Shown: piece by piece, positions 44,533-55,639 of the stretch
Numbering within the stretch: position 1 is the first letter of the stretch
Layout of the letters: each line of letters begins with the position of its first letter
Program-made: the position numbers and the translations under genes
The notes under the pieces: model-generated
The model's input: the letters and a program-made list of their open reading frames with translations, nothing else
The model's database searches: none
What the model was told of the DNA's origin: nothing
Assembly (NCBI GenBank): GCA_015178975.1
Contig: WHVD01000009.1
Location: 558,001 to 622,000 of the forward strand
DNA: 64,000 nucleotides
Source: Hysterangium stoloniferum
Lineage: Eukaryota > Basidiomycota > Agaricomycetes > Hysterangiales > Hysterangiaceae
Direction of reading: 5' to 3'

Positions 44533-44792
44533 CTAGGGCAGAAACCATTTCGTCATCAGATGGGCACTGGTTGGACAATGAAGCAAACACTATTGATGAG
44601 CAATGTGTTCTTGACACCTTGGAGTCAGCCTCAGACTATGAGCGAGGGCTTGAATGCTTGGATGAAAATGGAAAGGCAATTGTGAGGAAGCTGAGGGAGT
44701 GGGCTGGTGACTTGGTGAAGGTTGCAGGAAACAAACAGAAATGTACAACTTTCTTAATGCCTGAGAAAAGCAAATTACTAATAACTCTGTGA
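44533..44792 (+). pseudogene. Second part of the ORF split by G1
   Basis: It continues the frame that stopped at 37226: AGG|GCA joins as 'LAR-AETISSSDGHWL'. It encodes an acidic, Leu-containing sequence and ends with TGA at 44790-44792. Confidence 0.55.
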
Positions 44793-45485
44793 AGATTCCA
44801 TATACGAGAAAGGACCTAAAGCACCTAAGGAGGATATCTGAAAACTATTAATTATACCAAATTCTAATATACTCTAAAGGTCATTTAAACATCTGAGATG
44901 TGATTCAAACATGATTTGGTTTTTAAAACTTTTTGAAAGTTTTAAACTCTCTCATACATTACAAACTAAAGAATCTTTCCGGACATGAGTAGACAATAAA
45001 AAAAATTAGTAGTTTGAAACACTAATACTTTTAAAAAATAGATACCTTTAGATAGTCCATTCCATGCATATGTATATCATTGGCACCTCTAAATACATAT
45101 GTATTACTTCGGAATGGATCTGTTAATCTGAACAGATTTCTACTTGATTCAACATACCCAGAATATATAGGGGGTTTTACTTAATAAAGACAGCTGTGAT
45201 ATGAAAAATTTCCAATAATATTTTACATATTTTACATGGAAATAACTACATTTCAACTTTTAAAAAACAAAGTACTAATAAAAGTATTAGTAGGCATCTG
45301 TAAAAGGAAGGAAATTATATACAATGGAATTTGTTAAATAACTATGGGTTGTATAAGATGTAATATGGAGAACTATTTCTGATGGTTATTTTTTGATGAT
45401 ATAATTGTTTCAGAATAGATATCACTATTTAAAGATGGAGTTTTGTAAAAATAAGACTTTTATTAGTAAATATTTGAGATTATAG
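44793..45485. other. AT-rich spacer within the pogo-like element
   Basis: No gene is seen. It precedes the transposase frame and may contain its 5' untranslated region or an intron; a TATAG lies at 45482-45486. Confidence 0.4.
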
Positions 45486-45486
45486 T

Positions 45487-46823
45487 AATTATAAACACCC
45501 TCCTAAGAAGAAATCTGATAAGCCAGTCACTGCTCGTACTTTTACAAAGAAAGAAAATGCTACATTGGCTCAGCGCATAGAAATCCTTGATTGGCACTAC
45601 AAAAATGGCCAAAACCAATCAAAGATGGCTCAGCATTTCAATCCAATCTACCCAAACCTTAAGATCAAACAGCCATTAGTCTCAGCATGGATCAAAGAAG
45701 AAGCAAAATGGCATGGGCTTTGGGAACAGGCAAACCACCAAAGTGACCAGATGATGAAACGAGCTCAACAGACTGAGCATCCGGAGGTTTCTGAAATGAT
45801 GTATTTATGGGTTTTGAAGGCCATGGGTGATGAAATTCTGCTTACTGGGGAAGTCCTTTGCCAGAAATGGAACCAGTTTGCAGACTTGGTGGGTATTCCC
45901 GAAGATGAGAGACTGACATTGAGCAATGGTTGGTTGGCACGTTTCAAGGACAGGAATGGCTTGAAGGAGATGAAGAGACATGGGGAAGCTGCATCAGCAC
46001 ATGCTGACACTGTGGAGGAGAGGGAGCGAAAATGGATATCTTTAACATGGATGAAACAGGTCTTGTTTATGGGTACATACCTATTTCCTTATTTCTACCT
46101 CCATATCTGACTCCAATGCATAGACTTGTACCAGACAGAGGCCTGTCAGATCATAAACAATCAGGAGTCAAAAGCAAAAAGCTCAGGTTGACATACACAT
46201 TCACAACAAATGCTGATGGGTCTGAGAAACTCCCAGCTTTCATCATTGGGAAAGCAGCACAGCTACGAGCTTTCAACAAGAAGACCGGAATCCAATTGGG
46301 GTTTTACTACCAAAATAATGCAAAAGCTTGGATGACTGCACAACTCTATCAAGACTGGATTCAGCAGTGGGATCACGAACTTGGAGACAAAAATCGAAAA
46401 ATACTTCTTCTTCAAGATAACTTTTCTGGCCACATTGTTCCTACCAACCTTCAAAACATCCGAGTTGAAAACTTCGAGCCAAACCTCACTGCACATGTCC
46501 AACCAAATGACCAAGGTATCATCAGATGCTTCAAAGCCCACTACCGTACCAGGTTCATTCAACAGGCTGTTGATCATTATGACGAAGGTATAACACCAGC
46601 TCAAATCTATGACATCAATCAGTTGCAAGCAATGCGGATAGCAGATGCTTCTTGGCATGATGTCGACACAACGACCATTCGCAATTGCTGGTGCAAAGCA
46701 GGAATCTTACCTGAAATAAATCCCACTATGTCTCACCCTTTAATTCCAATTACTTCCCCATCACATGCAAATTCAAAGCAATTCTGGGCACATTCAAATG
46801 GCAGCTCTGCCTCAAAGCAATGA
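45487..46823 (+). pseudogene. pogo/Tigger-like DDE transposase
   Basis: The first part (45510-46020) carries a CENP-B/pogo-type helix-turn-helix DNA-binding region ('TLAQRIEILDWHYKNGQN', 'QPLVSAWIKEEAKW') and the second HTH ('NGWLARFKDRNGL'). The catalytic part has 'FNMDETGL' (first Asp), 'LLLQDNFSGH' (second Asp) and 'VQPNDQGIIRCFKAHY' (third Asp), the DDD triad of this group. A 51 bp intron is likely at 46073-46123. Near 46025 the DNA-binding part runs into the catalytic part out of frame, with about 15 residues of the usual linker missing, so this copy is inactive. The right end is removed by G2. Confidence 0.88.
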
Positions 46824-46879
46824 CGAGTCCGAAAGAAACTGTTATAACTGACTTCTTTCAGAAATCATAGATGGATCAC

Positions 46880-47585
46880 TGTTAAGAACTGAAAACTGAC
46901 TAATGTCGGTGGCTGACAGGGACCGATCAGAAGGACTTGGCTTCAACTTATGTGCTAAAATATCCGTAGGGTGTCCTTAGATTTCGGGCGGGCAAAGACT
47001 AATCCTAAAGAGCTCCTTTCGGCGAGATACCGATCAGAACCAAAGGACAAGTCGAGTGTCGGGCCAAGGGGTCGGGGCCGGGAGTGGGCGAGCGCATGCG
47101 AAGGCAGATGGGGGGATTCTTAGTGTGAGACTGTTACAGATGTATGAGGGTATTCTGAGTCGATATTCTGATTTCCTAGTAACTACAACTACAGCGGGTT
47201 CATAAACAAGTAACAGGCATCTAGAAAATACTAATGGGGAGAAGGGCGGAAAATGGCATTAACAATAAGCTTGACTAGGAACGGGAAGTTTATGATTAGT
47301 TCGGAGGCCGATGATAACCGAGAGCGGAATTACGATAAAAGGAAATAGTTCAAGGACTACAAATATAGATAGACATATGTGAAACATAAGATTGAACGGA
47401 TCAACATAATAAAAGGGGCGTATCAAAAGTTTGACCAGACAATACGAGTTATTTTGATGTGGGTGTAAATGGAGTTTGATCTTCGCGAAAACATACGTCA
47501 GCTTCGGGGCCTGAGATGGTGACTTGAAAACATTGATAAGTGGCGATAACCTCGGGACCGATAGGGTTGCGACACGGTCGTAACA
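46880..47585 (-). mobile_element. 3' LTR of gypsy element G2 (family B)
   Basis: 706 bp, TGTTAAGAACTG...GTCGTAACA, paired with 53867-54590. The flanking base groups ATCAC and GTTAT do not match, so the original target duplicate has been lost, probably on the right where another LTR now abuts. Confidence 0.93.
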
Positions 47586-47702
47586 GTATCTCCCCTTTTG
47601 GCCAAAATCCCAAGGAGGCCGAAAATCTAGATCCCGTACGTAAAAACTTGTCGGGTACGGCTGGGTGTGTCAAAACATCATGTGACTCGGCAAAATTTTA
47701 CA

Positions 47703-47710
47703 TATAAAAA
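47703..47710 (+). promoter_or_regulatory. TATA box of the G2 accessory gene
   Basis: TATAAAAA starts 57 bp before the ATG at 47760, which itself sits in a good Kozak context (CCACCATGA). Confidence 0.75.
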
Positions 47711-47759
47711 TTCGAGGGGTCCTGGCGCTTGAAATTCTACTTCTCTTCCCTTAACCACC

Positions 47760-48777
47760 ATGACCATAGGCTTGGGGTCGAAACCCTTCCCGGTTAGGTT
47801 AACAGTCGCGCCCATGTCGGTCCCGAGTGGTATGGTGAACACGCAGGAGCATCGGCGTATACTCAAGCAGAAGAGAAAGGCGCGTGAAGAGGAGGAGCGG
47901 AAGGAGAAGGAGGAGTTGGTGGCCATCAAGGCCGAGGAGAAGAAACAGGCGGCAGAAGAGGCCACACGCAAGCACTGGGAAGCAGTGCTTGCAAAGAACA
48001 AGCAACAGGAGGCCGATCGGGCGTGGGAGGAGGCGACGAAAAAGAAGCGGGAGGGAAAGGTAAGTTGGCTCTGGTATCTTTGCGAACCTTACTGACATAT
48101 ATTTGTTAGCGCAAGGCTGCGACACCTTCAGAGTCCGATGACGAAGAGGGAGAGGAGGACGAGGAGGATGCACTGGGGCCATCGAGCCCCAAGGTGGGTT
48201 CGGTTTCCCTAAATAAAAACCCTAAATAATTTTCCTATAGAAACAAAAGCAGGCCCCCAAGGCGGGGCCCGAAAACAACCCTAAGTGCAATCGGTGCACG
48301 AAACGGGGTCAAACCTGTCATCCCTGGGCCAATGGTCGGGGCCGCACCTGTCAAGAGTGTGCCGATCAGAAGCTTGGGTGTGTCTTCCCGGGGGCCGATG
48401 GATCGTTCCAGGAGTGACAGGCCGATGCTCTAGAAGAGCAAAACCACCTTATGCGGACATACTTCTCGGAGACAACTCGGTTCCGATACGAGACTCTGCG
48501 ACATCAAGGGCTCATGACCGAGCAGTTGCGACTTTTGGGCATCGGGCTGGAGAAGCAGACCAGCGTTATCGAGTCTCTTGGAGGTCAGCTTGAGCAATAC
48601 TTGGAAGTCTCGAGTTGTGATGGAATTGGGCACGAGATTGGGGTGTCGGAAAAGGTCGGTGGTGCGGTATCGGTGGCTGTCGGTGCAGGGGAGTTCAGAG
48701 GCTGGAGAGGAGGGAGAAGTTGTAGAGGAAGAAACTTAGATAGTAAATATATCGGTTTTTTTTTTCTTTTCTTTTAA
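47760..48777 (+). CDS. G2 accessory gene, opposite strand to gag-pol, with Zn2Cys6-like cluster
   Basis: Exon 1 (47760-48059, 100 codons) has a Pro/Val-rich start and a long Glu/Lys/Ala coiled coil. Exon 2 (48110-48193, 28 codons) starts RKA and ends GPSSPK with an acidic middle. Exon 3 (from 48241) contains C-x2-C-x6-C-x10-C-x2-C-x6-C ('KCNRCTKRGQTC' ... 'CQECADQKLGC'), the spacing of the fungal Zn2Cys6 DNA-binding cluster. It then has a TGA (48415-48417) and, in the same frame, a helical region ('LEEQNHLMRTYF', 'LEKQTSVIESLGGQ') up to 48777. Introns of 50 and 47 bp lie at the same places as in G1. The pol stop is 71 bp beyond the end. Nuclear DNA-binding or element-regulating roles are inference. 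Confidence 0.75.
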
Positions 48778-48847
48778 AACAAACAAATCATAGCGTGAAA
48801 TCATAAGGCATAGTCGGGAAAAGGTCGGAAACTGCATGATAGACTTA

Positions 48848-51800
48848 TTAAGAATTGAGAGGACCGGGTTTGTTCGGATAAGCTTGGTGAAACCCTAAAA
48901 CGATTTCCGAGGCATTACCGAGCTCAGTAGCTAGGATCCATGAAGTTTCTTCATCTGTACCTTCATAGCCAGCCCATTTGACCAAATAAAGTAATTTGCA
49001 TGAGTGTCGGCGATTGTCGATTTTTGACTCTAGGATCTCTGATATCTCGAATTTGGGTTCCCCATCAATAATCACGGGTGGAGGTGGTGGTTGTATGCGA
49101 TCCGGTATACTGTTAGGAACACAAGGTTCTAACATAGATACATGAAATACTGGGTGCACTGCACACATGTTGTCGGGGAGCCGAAGCGTCCATGAAAGCA
49201 TGCCGGCTTGTGCTATAACTTCAAAAGGACCTAAATATTTTTCAGAGAGCTTCTTAGAGGGTCTAGTAGTTCGGAAAAACTCAGCTTTAACAAATACTCG
49301 GTCTCTGATCTTAAAGTCAGGAGGCGGAAGTCGGTTCTTATCCGCAGACCGTTGGTATCGTTCTTGAGCCATTGCAATAGTTTTACAAAGTTCTTGATGT
49401 AGCTTGTCAAGGTTTATAACAAAGTCTTGAGCATGGGCGGATGCGAGATCGCGTTCCAGGTGAATTGCGATGTTGGGGTTGTAGCCTTTATTTGCGAAGA
49501 AAGGCGAAATGCCAGTAGTGGCATTTGGTGCATTGTTATATGCGAATTTGGCTAGCGGTAATAGTGATTTCCAATTGTCTTGTTGATAGTTGCAATAGAC
49601 ACGGATGTATTGTTCCAAGGTTAGATTCATACGTTCGGTTTGGCCATCGCCTTCCGGGTGATAGCCGGAAGTGAAGTGTAGCTTCATGTCTAGTGCTTTC
49701 CCGAGTGACCTAAAGAAGTGAGAGACAAACTCGGATCCGCGATCGGATGTGACATGCAATGGAATGCCATGCTTGGAAAATACATGGGTGACGAATAGTT
49801 CAGCTAACTGTACAGATGTTATCGTGTCATATGTTGGAATGAAAATACTTTGTTTTGTGAGCCGATCCACAACAACTAGGATTGCTGTGTGACCTTCGGA
49901 TGCCAGTAGGTGCTTGATGAAATCCATAGAAATCGAGTTCCAAGGTTTTTCCAGTATCGGTAATTGTTTGAGTAGGCCATATGGTTTGTGTCGCTGTGAT
50001 TTAGAGCATAAACACGTAGTACAGGATTTACAATAGTGCTTAACAAAATCTCAGATGCCAGGCCATGTATATTCTCTTCTAATGAGTGAGAGGGTCTTAT
50101 TGAGGCCGAAATGTCCCGAGATTGGGTGGTCGTGCTTATGTTGTAGGATTCACAGACGAAGGGTGTCGGAGTCCGGTACATAAATGTGATTGTCAAGTCT
50201 AATGAAACCTTGTGAGTCTAATGACCATTGGGGTTGATCGGGGTCGGACGGGTTATCGAGGTGTGCTTTGGTGACTGGGTCTAATGGAATTGCCAATAGA
50301 ATGTCTTGATGTAATTTTTCGGTATCCATAAGGATAACACTTCGCAAGACTGGATGAATGAGGTAAGTGGCTCGGATAGACGCGGACAGTTGTTCCGATG
50401 AAAACATACGCTTGAAATTATGCGGATTAACTGTGGCGTAGTTGCTACTCCCCTCTTTAGGATAGACGTCCCATCATCTAGTCATAGCGTCGGGTTTTCC
50501 ACCAAGGCGGCCGGGGCGGAACCGAATTACCATGTTGAAAGCAGAGAGGTATTCGGACCATCGAGCTTGTCAACGGGTGAGAAGTTTTGTGGTTGAAAAG
50601 TAAACTAAATTTTTGTGGTCTGTAATAACATCTACCGGGTGGGCCGAGCCTTCCAAATAATGTCGCCGTGTCATGAAAGCTTCAAATATTGTGAGTAGTT
50701 CCTTATCGTGAACATCATAGTTGAGTTCGGGTGCCGAAAATGTGTGAGACAGAAAAGCTACTGGGTGTACTTCACCATTGGTGTCCAGAATGGACAATAT
50801 CGCAGCAAGCGCATAGTCCGAGGCATCAGTTTCCACGATGAGTTGAATGTCGGGCTTCCAGTGCGACAAAATAGGGGCAGATGTAAACACACTTTTCAAC
50901 TCCTGGAATGCCGATTGGCATTCTTTGGAGAAAATCCACGGGGCATCTTTGCAAGTAAGACGAGTGAGCGGAACGGTAATTTTTGAGTAGTTGTGAATGA
51001 AACGACGATAAAAATTGGCGAAGCCTAAAAAGGATTGAATATCCTTAACCTTTCAGGGTTCTGGCCAATCTTGAATGACTTGAATTTTAGAGTTGTCCAT
51101 GCGGAGACCGTCAGGTCCCATCATAAAACCTAAATATTCAACTGTGTCAACATCAAAAGAACATTTTTTACCATTCACAAAAAGACCATGTTTTCGGAGT
51201 CTTTGGAGAACTTCACGAACGTGTTTGTCATGAAGTGTAGGATCTTTGGAGAATATGAGGATGTTGTCTAAGTACACAATGACAAAAACGTCGAGGAGGT
51301 CAGAAAAAACATCGTTGATAAACCATTGAAAGACCGATGGAGCGTTGGTGAGGCCGAAAGGCATTACTAACCATTCAAAAGAGCCATAGCGAGTGCGAAA
51401 AGCCGTTTTCCATTCGTCACCTTCGGCGATCTGAACCAAATGATAGGCATGCTTGAGATCTATCTTTGTATAGATTCGGGCCTTCCGAGGGGCATCGAGT
51501 AAATCGGAGATTAGTGGTAATGGGTACTTGTCTTTTCGAGTGATCGCATTTAGTCCTCGAAAGTCAATGCAAAGTCGAAGGGAACCGTCTTTTTTCCGAA
51601 CAAATAGGACAGGGGCTCCATAAGGAGACTTTGAGGGTCGGATAAAACCTATAGCCAAATGTTTGTCCAAGAAATCTCAGATAGCCGATAATTCGGACTG
51701 CGAGAGAGGATAAACCGGGCCTAGGGGCGGATGTGAACCATCTTCAATATCAATTTTCAAATTGTAAGGCCTGTGAGGGGCGAGTCGATCTGCTTTTTGT

Positions 51801-52470
51801 TTACTGAAGACATCTGCAAATTCATGGTATTTTTTGGGAACACCTTCCAAATCTGTGATCGGTTCGGCCACCGGGGATGCAAAGCGACCGGTGACTTTGT
51901 CAACTTTAAGATTGACTGTAAATACTCGGGAGCCGTCCAACTCGATGGCTCTCATAAAGGCTGCGGCGTTTATTAGAGAGACGGGCGGCGGAGAGCTCGG
52001 ATTTGCCATGGGGGCTGGAGGTGCTGTAGAGGCCATATTTGCTGAAACAGGCAGAAATGGACCAGTCATATCGGGCGCTGACGGAGTTCGGAAATGGATA
52101 CTGCCCAATACCCAATCAATCAACGGATTGTAGCGGGTGAGCCAGTTATGTCCTAGAACCACGGAGCAACTCGGGTCCAACTGTGTTACAAAAAACGTAA
52201 CTGTCTGAAAGGTTCCACACGGGAACCGAAGTCGGAGTTCACAGGCTTGTGAGATTACAGAGTTTGAGGTACCATCGAAGAGTCAGAGCAGAATCAGATC
52301 TATTGCATAGGTTTTTAACTGATTTTTTCGTGAAAAACCTGTATCTATAAAACAATGGGTTGAACCTGAATCTATGAGAGCTTGAAAAGTGAGGCTCCCA
52401 AGAGGTTCTGAAGTAAGATTTATGAACAAGGAATTAGGATCATACAAGGTGGATGTGTTAAGGTGACAAT
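48848..52470 (-). pseudogene. G2 pol: protease, RT, RNase H, integrase, chromodomain
   Basis: On the minus strand: protease 'ALIDSGSTHCFIDTGF' (about 52390), RT (51670-51053: '[19 protein letters not shown]', '[12 protein letters not shown]' with Asn in place of the second catalytic Asp), RNase H ('VETDASDYALAA'), integrase (49927 onward: 'DFIKHL', 'GYHPEGDGQTERMNLTLEQY') and a chromodomain ending at 48848. In-frame TGA lie at 52283, 51677, 51053, 50570, 50474, 50150 and 50051, almost all where G1 has Arg. The YLDN change would also abolish RT activity. The last 359 codons (49927-48848) are intact. Confidence 0.95.
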
Positions 52471-52499
52471 TTTCCGGTGTGCGAGGAGATTCAATGCAA

Positions 52500-53828
52500 C
52501 TCTCCAAATGCACGGAATCCAGAGAGTTGCTTAATCTTTTTTCGACTCGGCAGCCGGCTTGGCCGGTGGTGAGGTCGTGGCCGTATTGGGCAATTGGGCT
52601 TTTGAGGCTTTTGGGCATGCAGCGACTCAGTGTCCGGGATCTGCACACAACAAACAAAGGTTGTTGTCCATTCAGCATTGCTTTTCCTGTGGTAGGAGCT
52701 TGCCATCGGAGCCGAGTTTGCCAGTTAAGTCGGATTTGTCTTTGTCTTGAGACTTATTCGACTGTTTTCCCTTGCCTTTTTTGTCGTTAGCCCCTTTGTT
52801 TTCGGACTTCTTATCAGAGGTCGAGTTGCCACTGTTGTTGGTGGTTTGATTACCAGACTTGTTGGCGTTCTTATTGTCCGACGATTTCTTGTCCGAAGGG
52901 TTTTCGCGACTAATTTCCAAACGTTGTCCCAATATCGGGCATCTGCGTTTTGGGCTTTCAGATGCATGAGAGGGAGGGTCTTCAGCTTGCCGGTCTCTCC
53001 TTTGGAAACTTCATCTTTGAGGCGAGATGGAAGGCTGGAGTAAAACTGGTAATGGAGGGCCGAATCGCCCCAGTCGCAATGCACGGCGAGGTTGTTGAAC
53101 TGGACGATGTAATCGGTGATGCGCTGAGTGTCTTTCATTTTGAGATTAGAAAGTGCGGTTTCGGCATCGCCGGTCTGGTCGTAGGGACTGAAGTTGGTTT
53201 CGAGTTCCTCAACAAAGGCATCCCAATCGTGAAGCCAATCGGGGTCTTCGGAGGTGAGGCTAGTGAATGCGGGTTCAAACCAGGCTGCTGTGGAATCCTT
53301 AAGGTATGAGAGTGCAAAGTTTACCTTTCGGTCATCCGTTGCGAATGCAGCCGGGCGGTCCCGAAAGTTGAATCGACATTGCATAAGAAATGTCGGCAAT
53401 TTCTTTGGGTTTGAGCCAGTGAATGGCTTGGGTTTGTTGACTCGGGTTTGCCCAGGTTCCTTTTCCTTGATATTGCTTCTAAGGAATTCGTTAAGGGATC
53501 CTAGAGTACCTGAAAACAATTCCCATGTCTCTTCAGGGTCGAGAGCCGGTTTCTTTTTTGCGGACTTCTTGGAGCCACTAGCCTGAGGTTGGTTGCCATC
53601 CTCGGGTTCGTGTTCCAAAACTGGTTGATTGTTAATCTCTTCAGTTGCTTCGGGTTCGGTTGCTTCAGTTACTTCTTCAGCATCGCCGGTAATCTCCACA
53701 AAGTGAGATTCTTTGGAGGTTTCTGGTAGCGGGGTTCTCTGAGTAGCTCGGGCTGTATACAGGAAAGAAGACTTGAGAGTGGAAGATTCTGCTTCGCCGC
53801 CTGGCTTGGCATTTCTTCTCAGAGGCAT
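52500..53828 (-). pseudogene. G2 gag with CCHC-type knuckle
   Basis: It opens at 53828 ('MPLRRNAKPGGEAESS') and shares with G1 gag the core 'KVNFALSYLKDS...AWFEPAF' and 'WDAFVEELETNFSPYDQTGD'. A frame shift near 52930 separates it from the Lys/Asn/Ser-rich spacer (52932-52672) and the knuckle 'CLLCADPGH' (about 52650). TGA codons lie at 52672-52674 and, just after the His of the knuckle, at 52627-52629. Confidence 0.92.
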
Positions 53829-53866
53829 GATTAAACAGAAAATGTGAGTGTGAAATCAGAATATAC

Positions 53867-54590
53867 TGTTAAGAACTGAAAACTGACTAATGTCGGTGGC
53901 CGACAGGGACCGATCGGAAGGACTTGGCTTCAGCTTATGTGCTGCGCCCTCGCAAATATCCATAGGGTGTCCTTAGATTTCGGGCGGGCAAAGACTAATC
54001 CTAAAGAGCTCCTTTCGGCGAGATACCGATCGGAACTGAAGGACAAGTCGAGTGTCGGGCCAAGGGGTCAGGGCCGGGAGTGGGCGAGCGCACGTGAAGG
54101 CGGATGGGGGGATTCTTAGTGTGAGACTGTTACAGATGTATGAGGGTATTCTGAGTCGATATTCTGATTGCCTAGTAACTACAACTACAGCGGGTTCATA
54201 TACAAGTAACAGGCGTCTAGAAAATACTAATGGGGAGAAGGGCGGAAAACGGCATTAACAATAAGCTTGACTAGGAACGGGAAGTTTATGATTAGTTCGG
54301 AGGCCGATGATAACCGAGAGCAAAATTACAATAAAAGGAAATAGTTCAAGGACTACAAATATAGATAGACATATGTGAAACATAAGATTGAACGGATCAA
54401 CATAATAAAAGGGACGTATCAAAAGTTTGACCAGACAATACGAGTTATTTTGATGTGGGTGTAAACGGAGTTTGATCTTCGCAAAAACATATGTCAGCTT
54501 TGGGGCCGATGGTTTCCGAGATGGTGACTTGAAAATGTTGATAGGTGGCGATAACCTTGGGACCGATAGGGTTGCGACACGGTCGTAACA
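53867..54590 (-). mobile_element. 5' LTR of gypsy element G2 (family B)
   Basis: 724 bp, pair of 46880-47585. Between it and the gag ATG (53828) lies a 38 bp leader holding the primer-binding site. The two LTRs differ by several indels (for example around 46950 versus 53938, and 47505 versus 54510), so G2 is not young. Confidence 0.93.
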
Positions 54591-55250
54591 GTTATGACCT
54601 GTACGCTCAGCACACCATCGGACCTGATTGGACCTCACGCAAAACTCCAATCACTCGCAAACTGTTGGTATTCTGACTAACCCCATTAAGCACCTTCATT
54701 GTTCCTGATTAGTATTTCCGTCCACCCTTTATCCTATACAACCAGCTTATGCCTTTTCCACCCCCATAGTAGCCTATGTCCAGATTTGTAATGTTCTATC
54801 TATCGCTCTCCATTTTCACATCACTTTATATGTAGTTCCATCTGCTCCATTAGTAATTTCCTTTGTTCTGTTTTCGTTCGAATAAGCACCAGTTTTCCAT
54901 AGATATGCCACTCATGTATCATAGTATTAGGACAATCAGAATATCGACTCAGAACACTTGTATACCTCTCTCATAGTTCCACTCTGAGTAGTTCCACTCT
55001 GAGTAGTTCCACTCCCGCCCTTGCTTGCACTCACTCATTCTTGGTCTCCAACCTCACAACCCACTACTATCCATCAGCTTCTGATTGGTAACTCACCAAG
55101 AGGACTATATGACAGGATAAGTTTTCTACCTGCCTGAAATTTAAGGACACCCGATGGAATTTGCGAGGGCACAGCACATAAGCTGAAGCCAAGTCCTTCC
55201 AATCAGTCCCTGTCAGCCTACCAACATTAGTCAGTTTTCAGTTCTTAACA
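54591..55250 (+). mobile_element. Family B LTR in inverted orientation, abutting the G2 LTR
   Basis: About 660 bp, starting GTTATGACC and ending TTCTTAACA, reverse complement of the neighbouring LTR but clearly diverged. The two LTRs meet end to end with CA shared between their termini. Confidence 0.85.
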
Positions 55251-55427
55251 GAGAGACTTTCCAGAATAGTGGAAGACCTTATCAATCTCATAGAGACCAA
55301 AATCATGAACCTTTTCTTCTGATGGATTGTGAATGTGATATTTGTTCTGAAGGATGAACATCAAATAATCACAAATAAATTCTTTGAAGTCATTCCAGAG
55401 CTCTTCGGGTTGTGCAGAGGAGGCCAT
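55251..55427 (-). pseudogene. N-terminal gene fragment cut by an LTR (possibly Helitron/PIF1-helicase related)
   Basis: The minus-strand frame from an ATG at 55427-55425 reads 'MASSAQPEELWNDFKEFIC', then 'EEKVHDFGLYEIDKVF', then 'SGKSL', where the LTR begins. The 'GLY.ID..L..SGKSL' pattern recalls the region ahead of the helicase domain of fungal Helitron proteins, but it is too short to be sure. The rest of the gene is not found beyond the LTR. Confidence 0.35.
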
Positions 55428-55639
55428 GGTCAGGATGCTGACAAACAACCTGTGAAGTTGAAAGCCAGACTGTATGCAACTGGCTTGTCTGAGGCACATG
55501 TGCCACTGGCAACCACCTCCAAGCAAACCACATGCAACACAGGCTTATTGAAGTGAAGGATAAGTCTCACCCTGAAAAGTCCTGAGCAATTCAGATGAGG
55601 TGGCACCTTTGACAACACCACTGAGCAATATATAGAGGT

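Noticed and set aside
1803..52674. Reassigned or read-through TGA codon
   Set aside because: TGA also ends the intact APH frame's neighbours and the GMC and host genes; it faces Arg rather than Trp or Sec, and is missing from the young copia ORF. Mutation is simpler.
1082..54590. Repeat-induced point mutation (RIP)
   Set aside because: RIP as known from ascomycetes favours CpA sites. The stops here arise at CpG (CGA to TGA), and frames are otherwise little mutated.
46880..54595. Target-site duplication for G2
   Set aside because: Flanks ATCAC and GTTAT differ; the original right flank was probably lost when the inverted LTR became joined.
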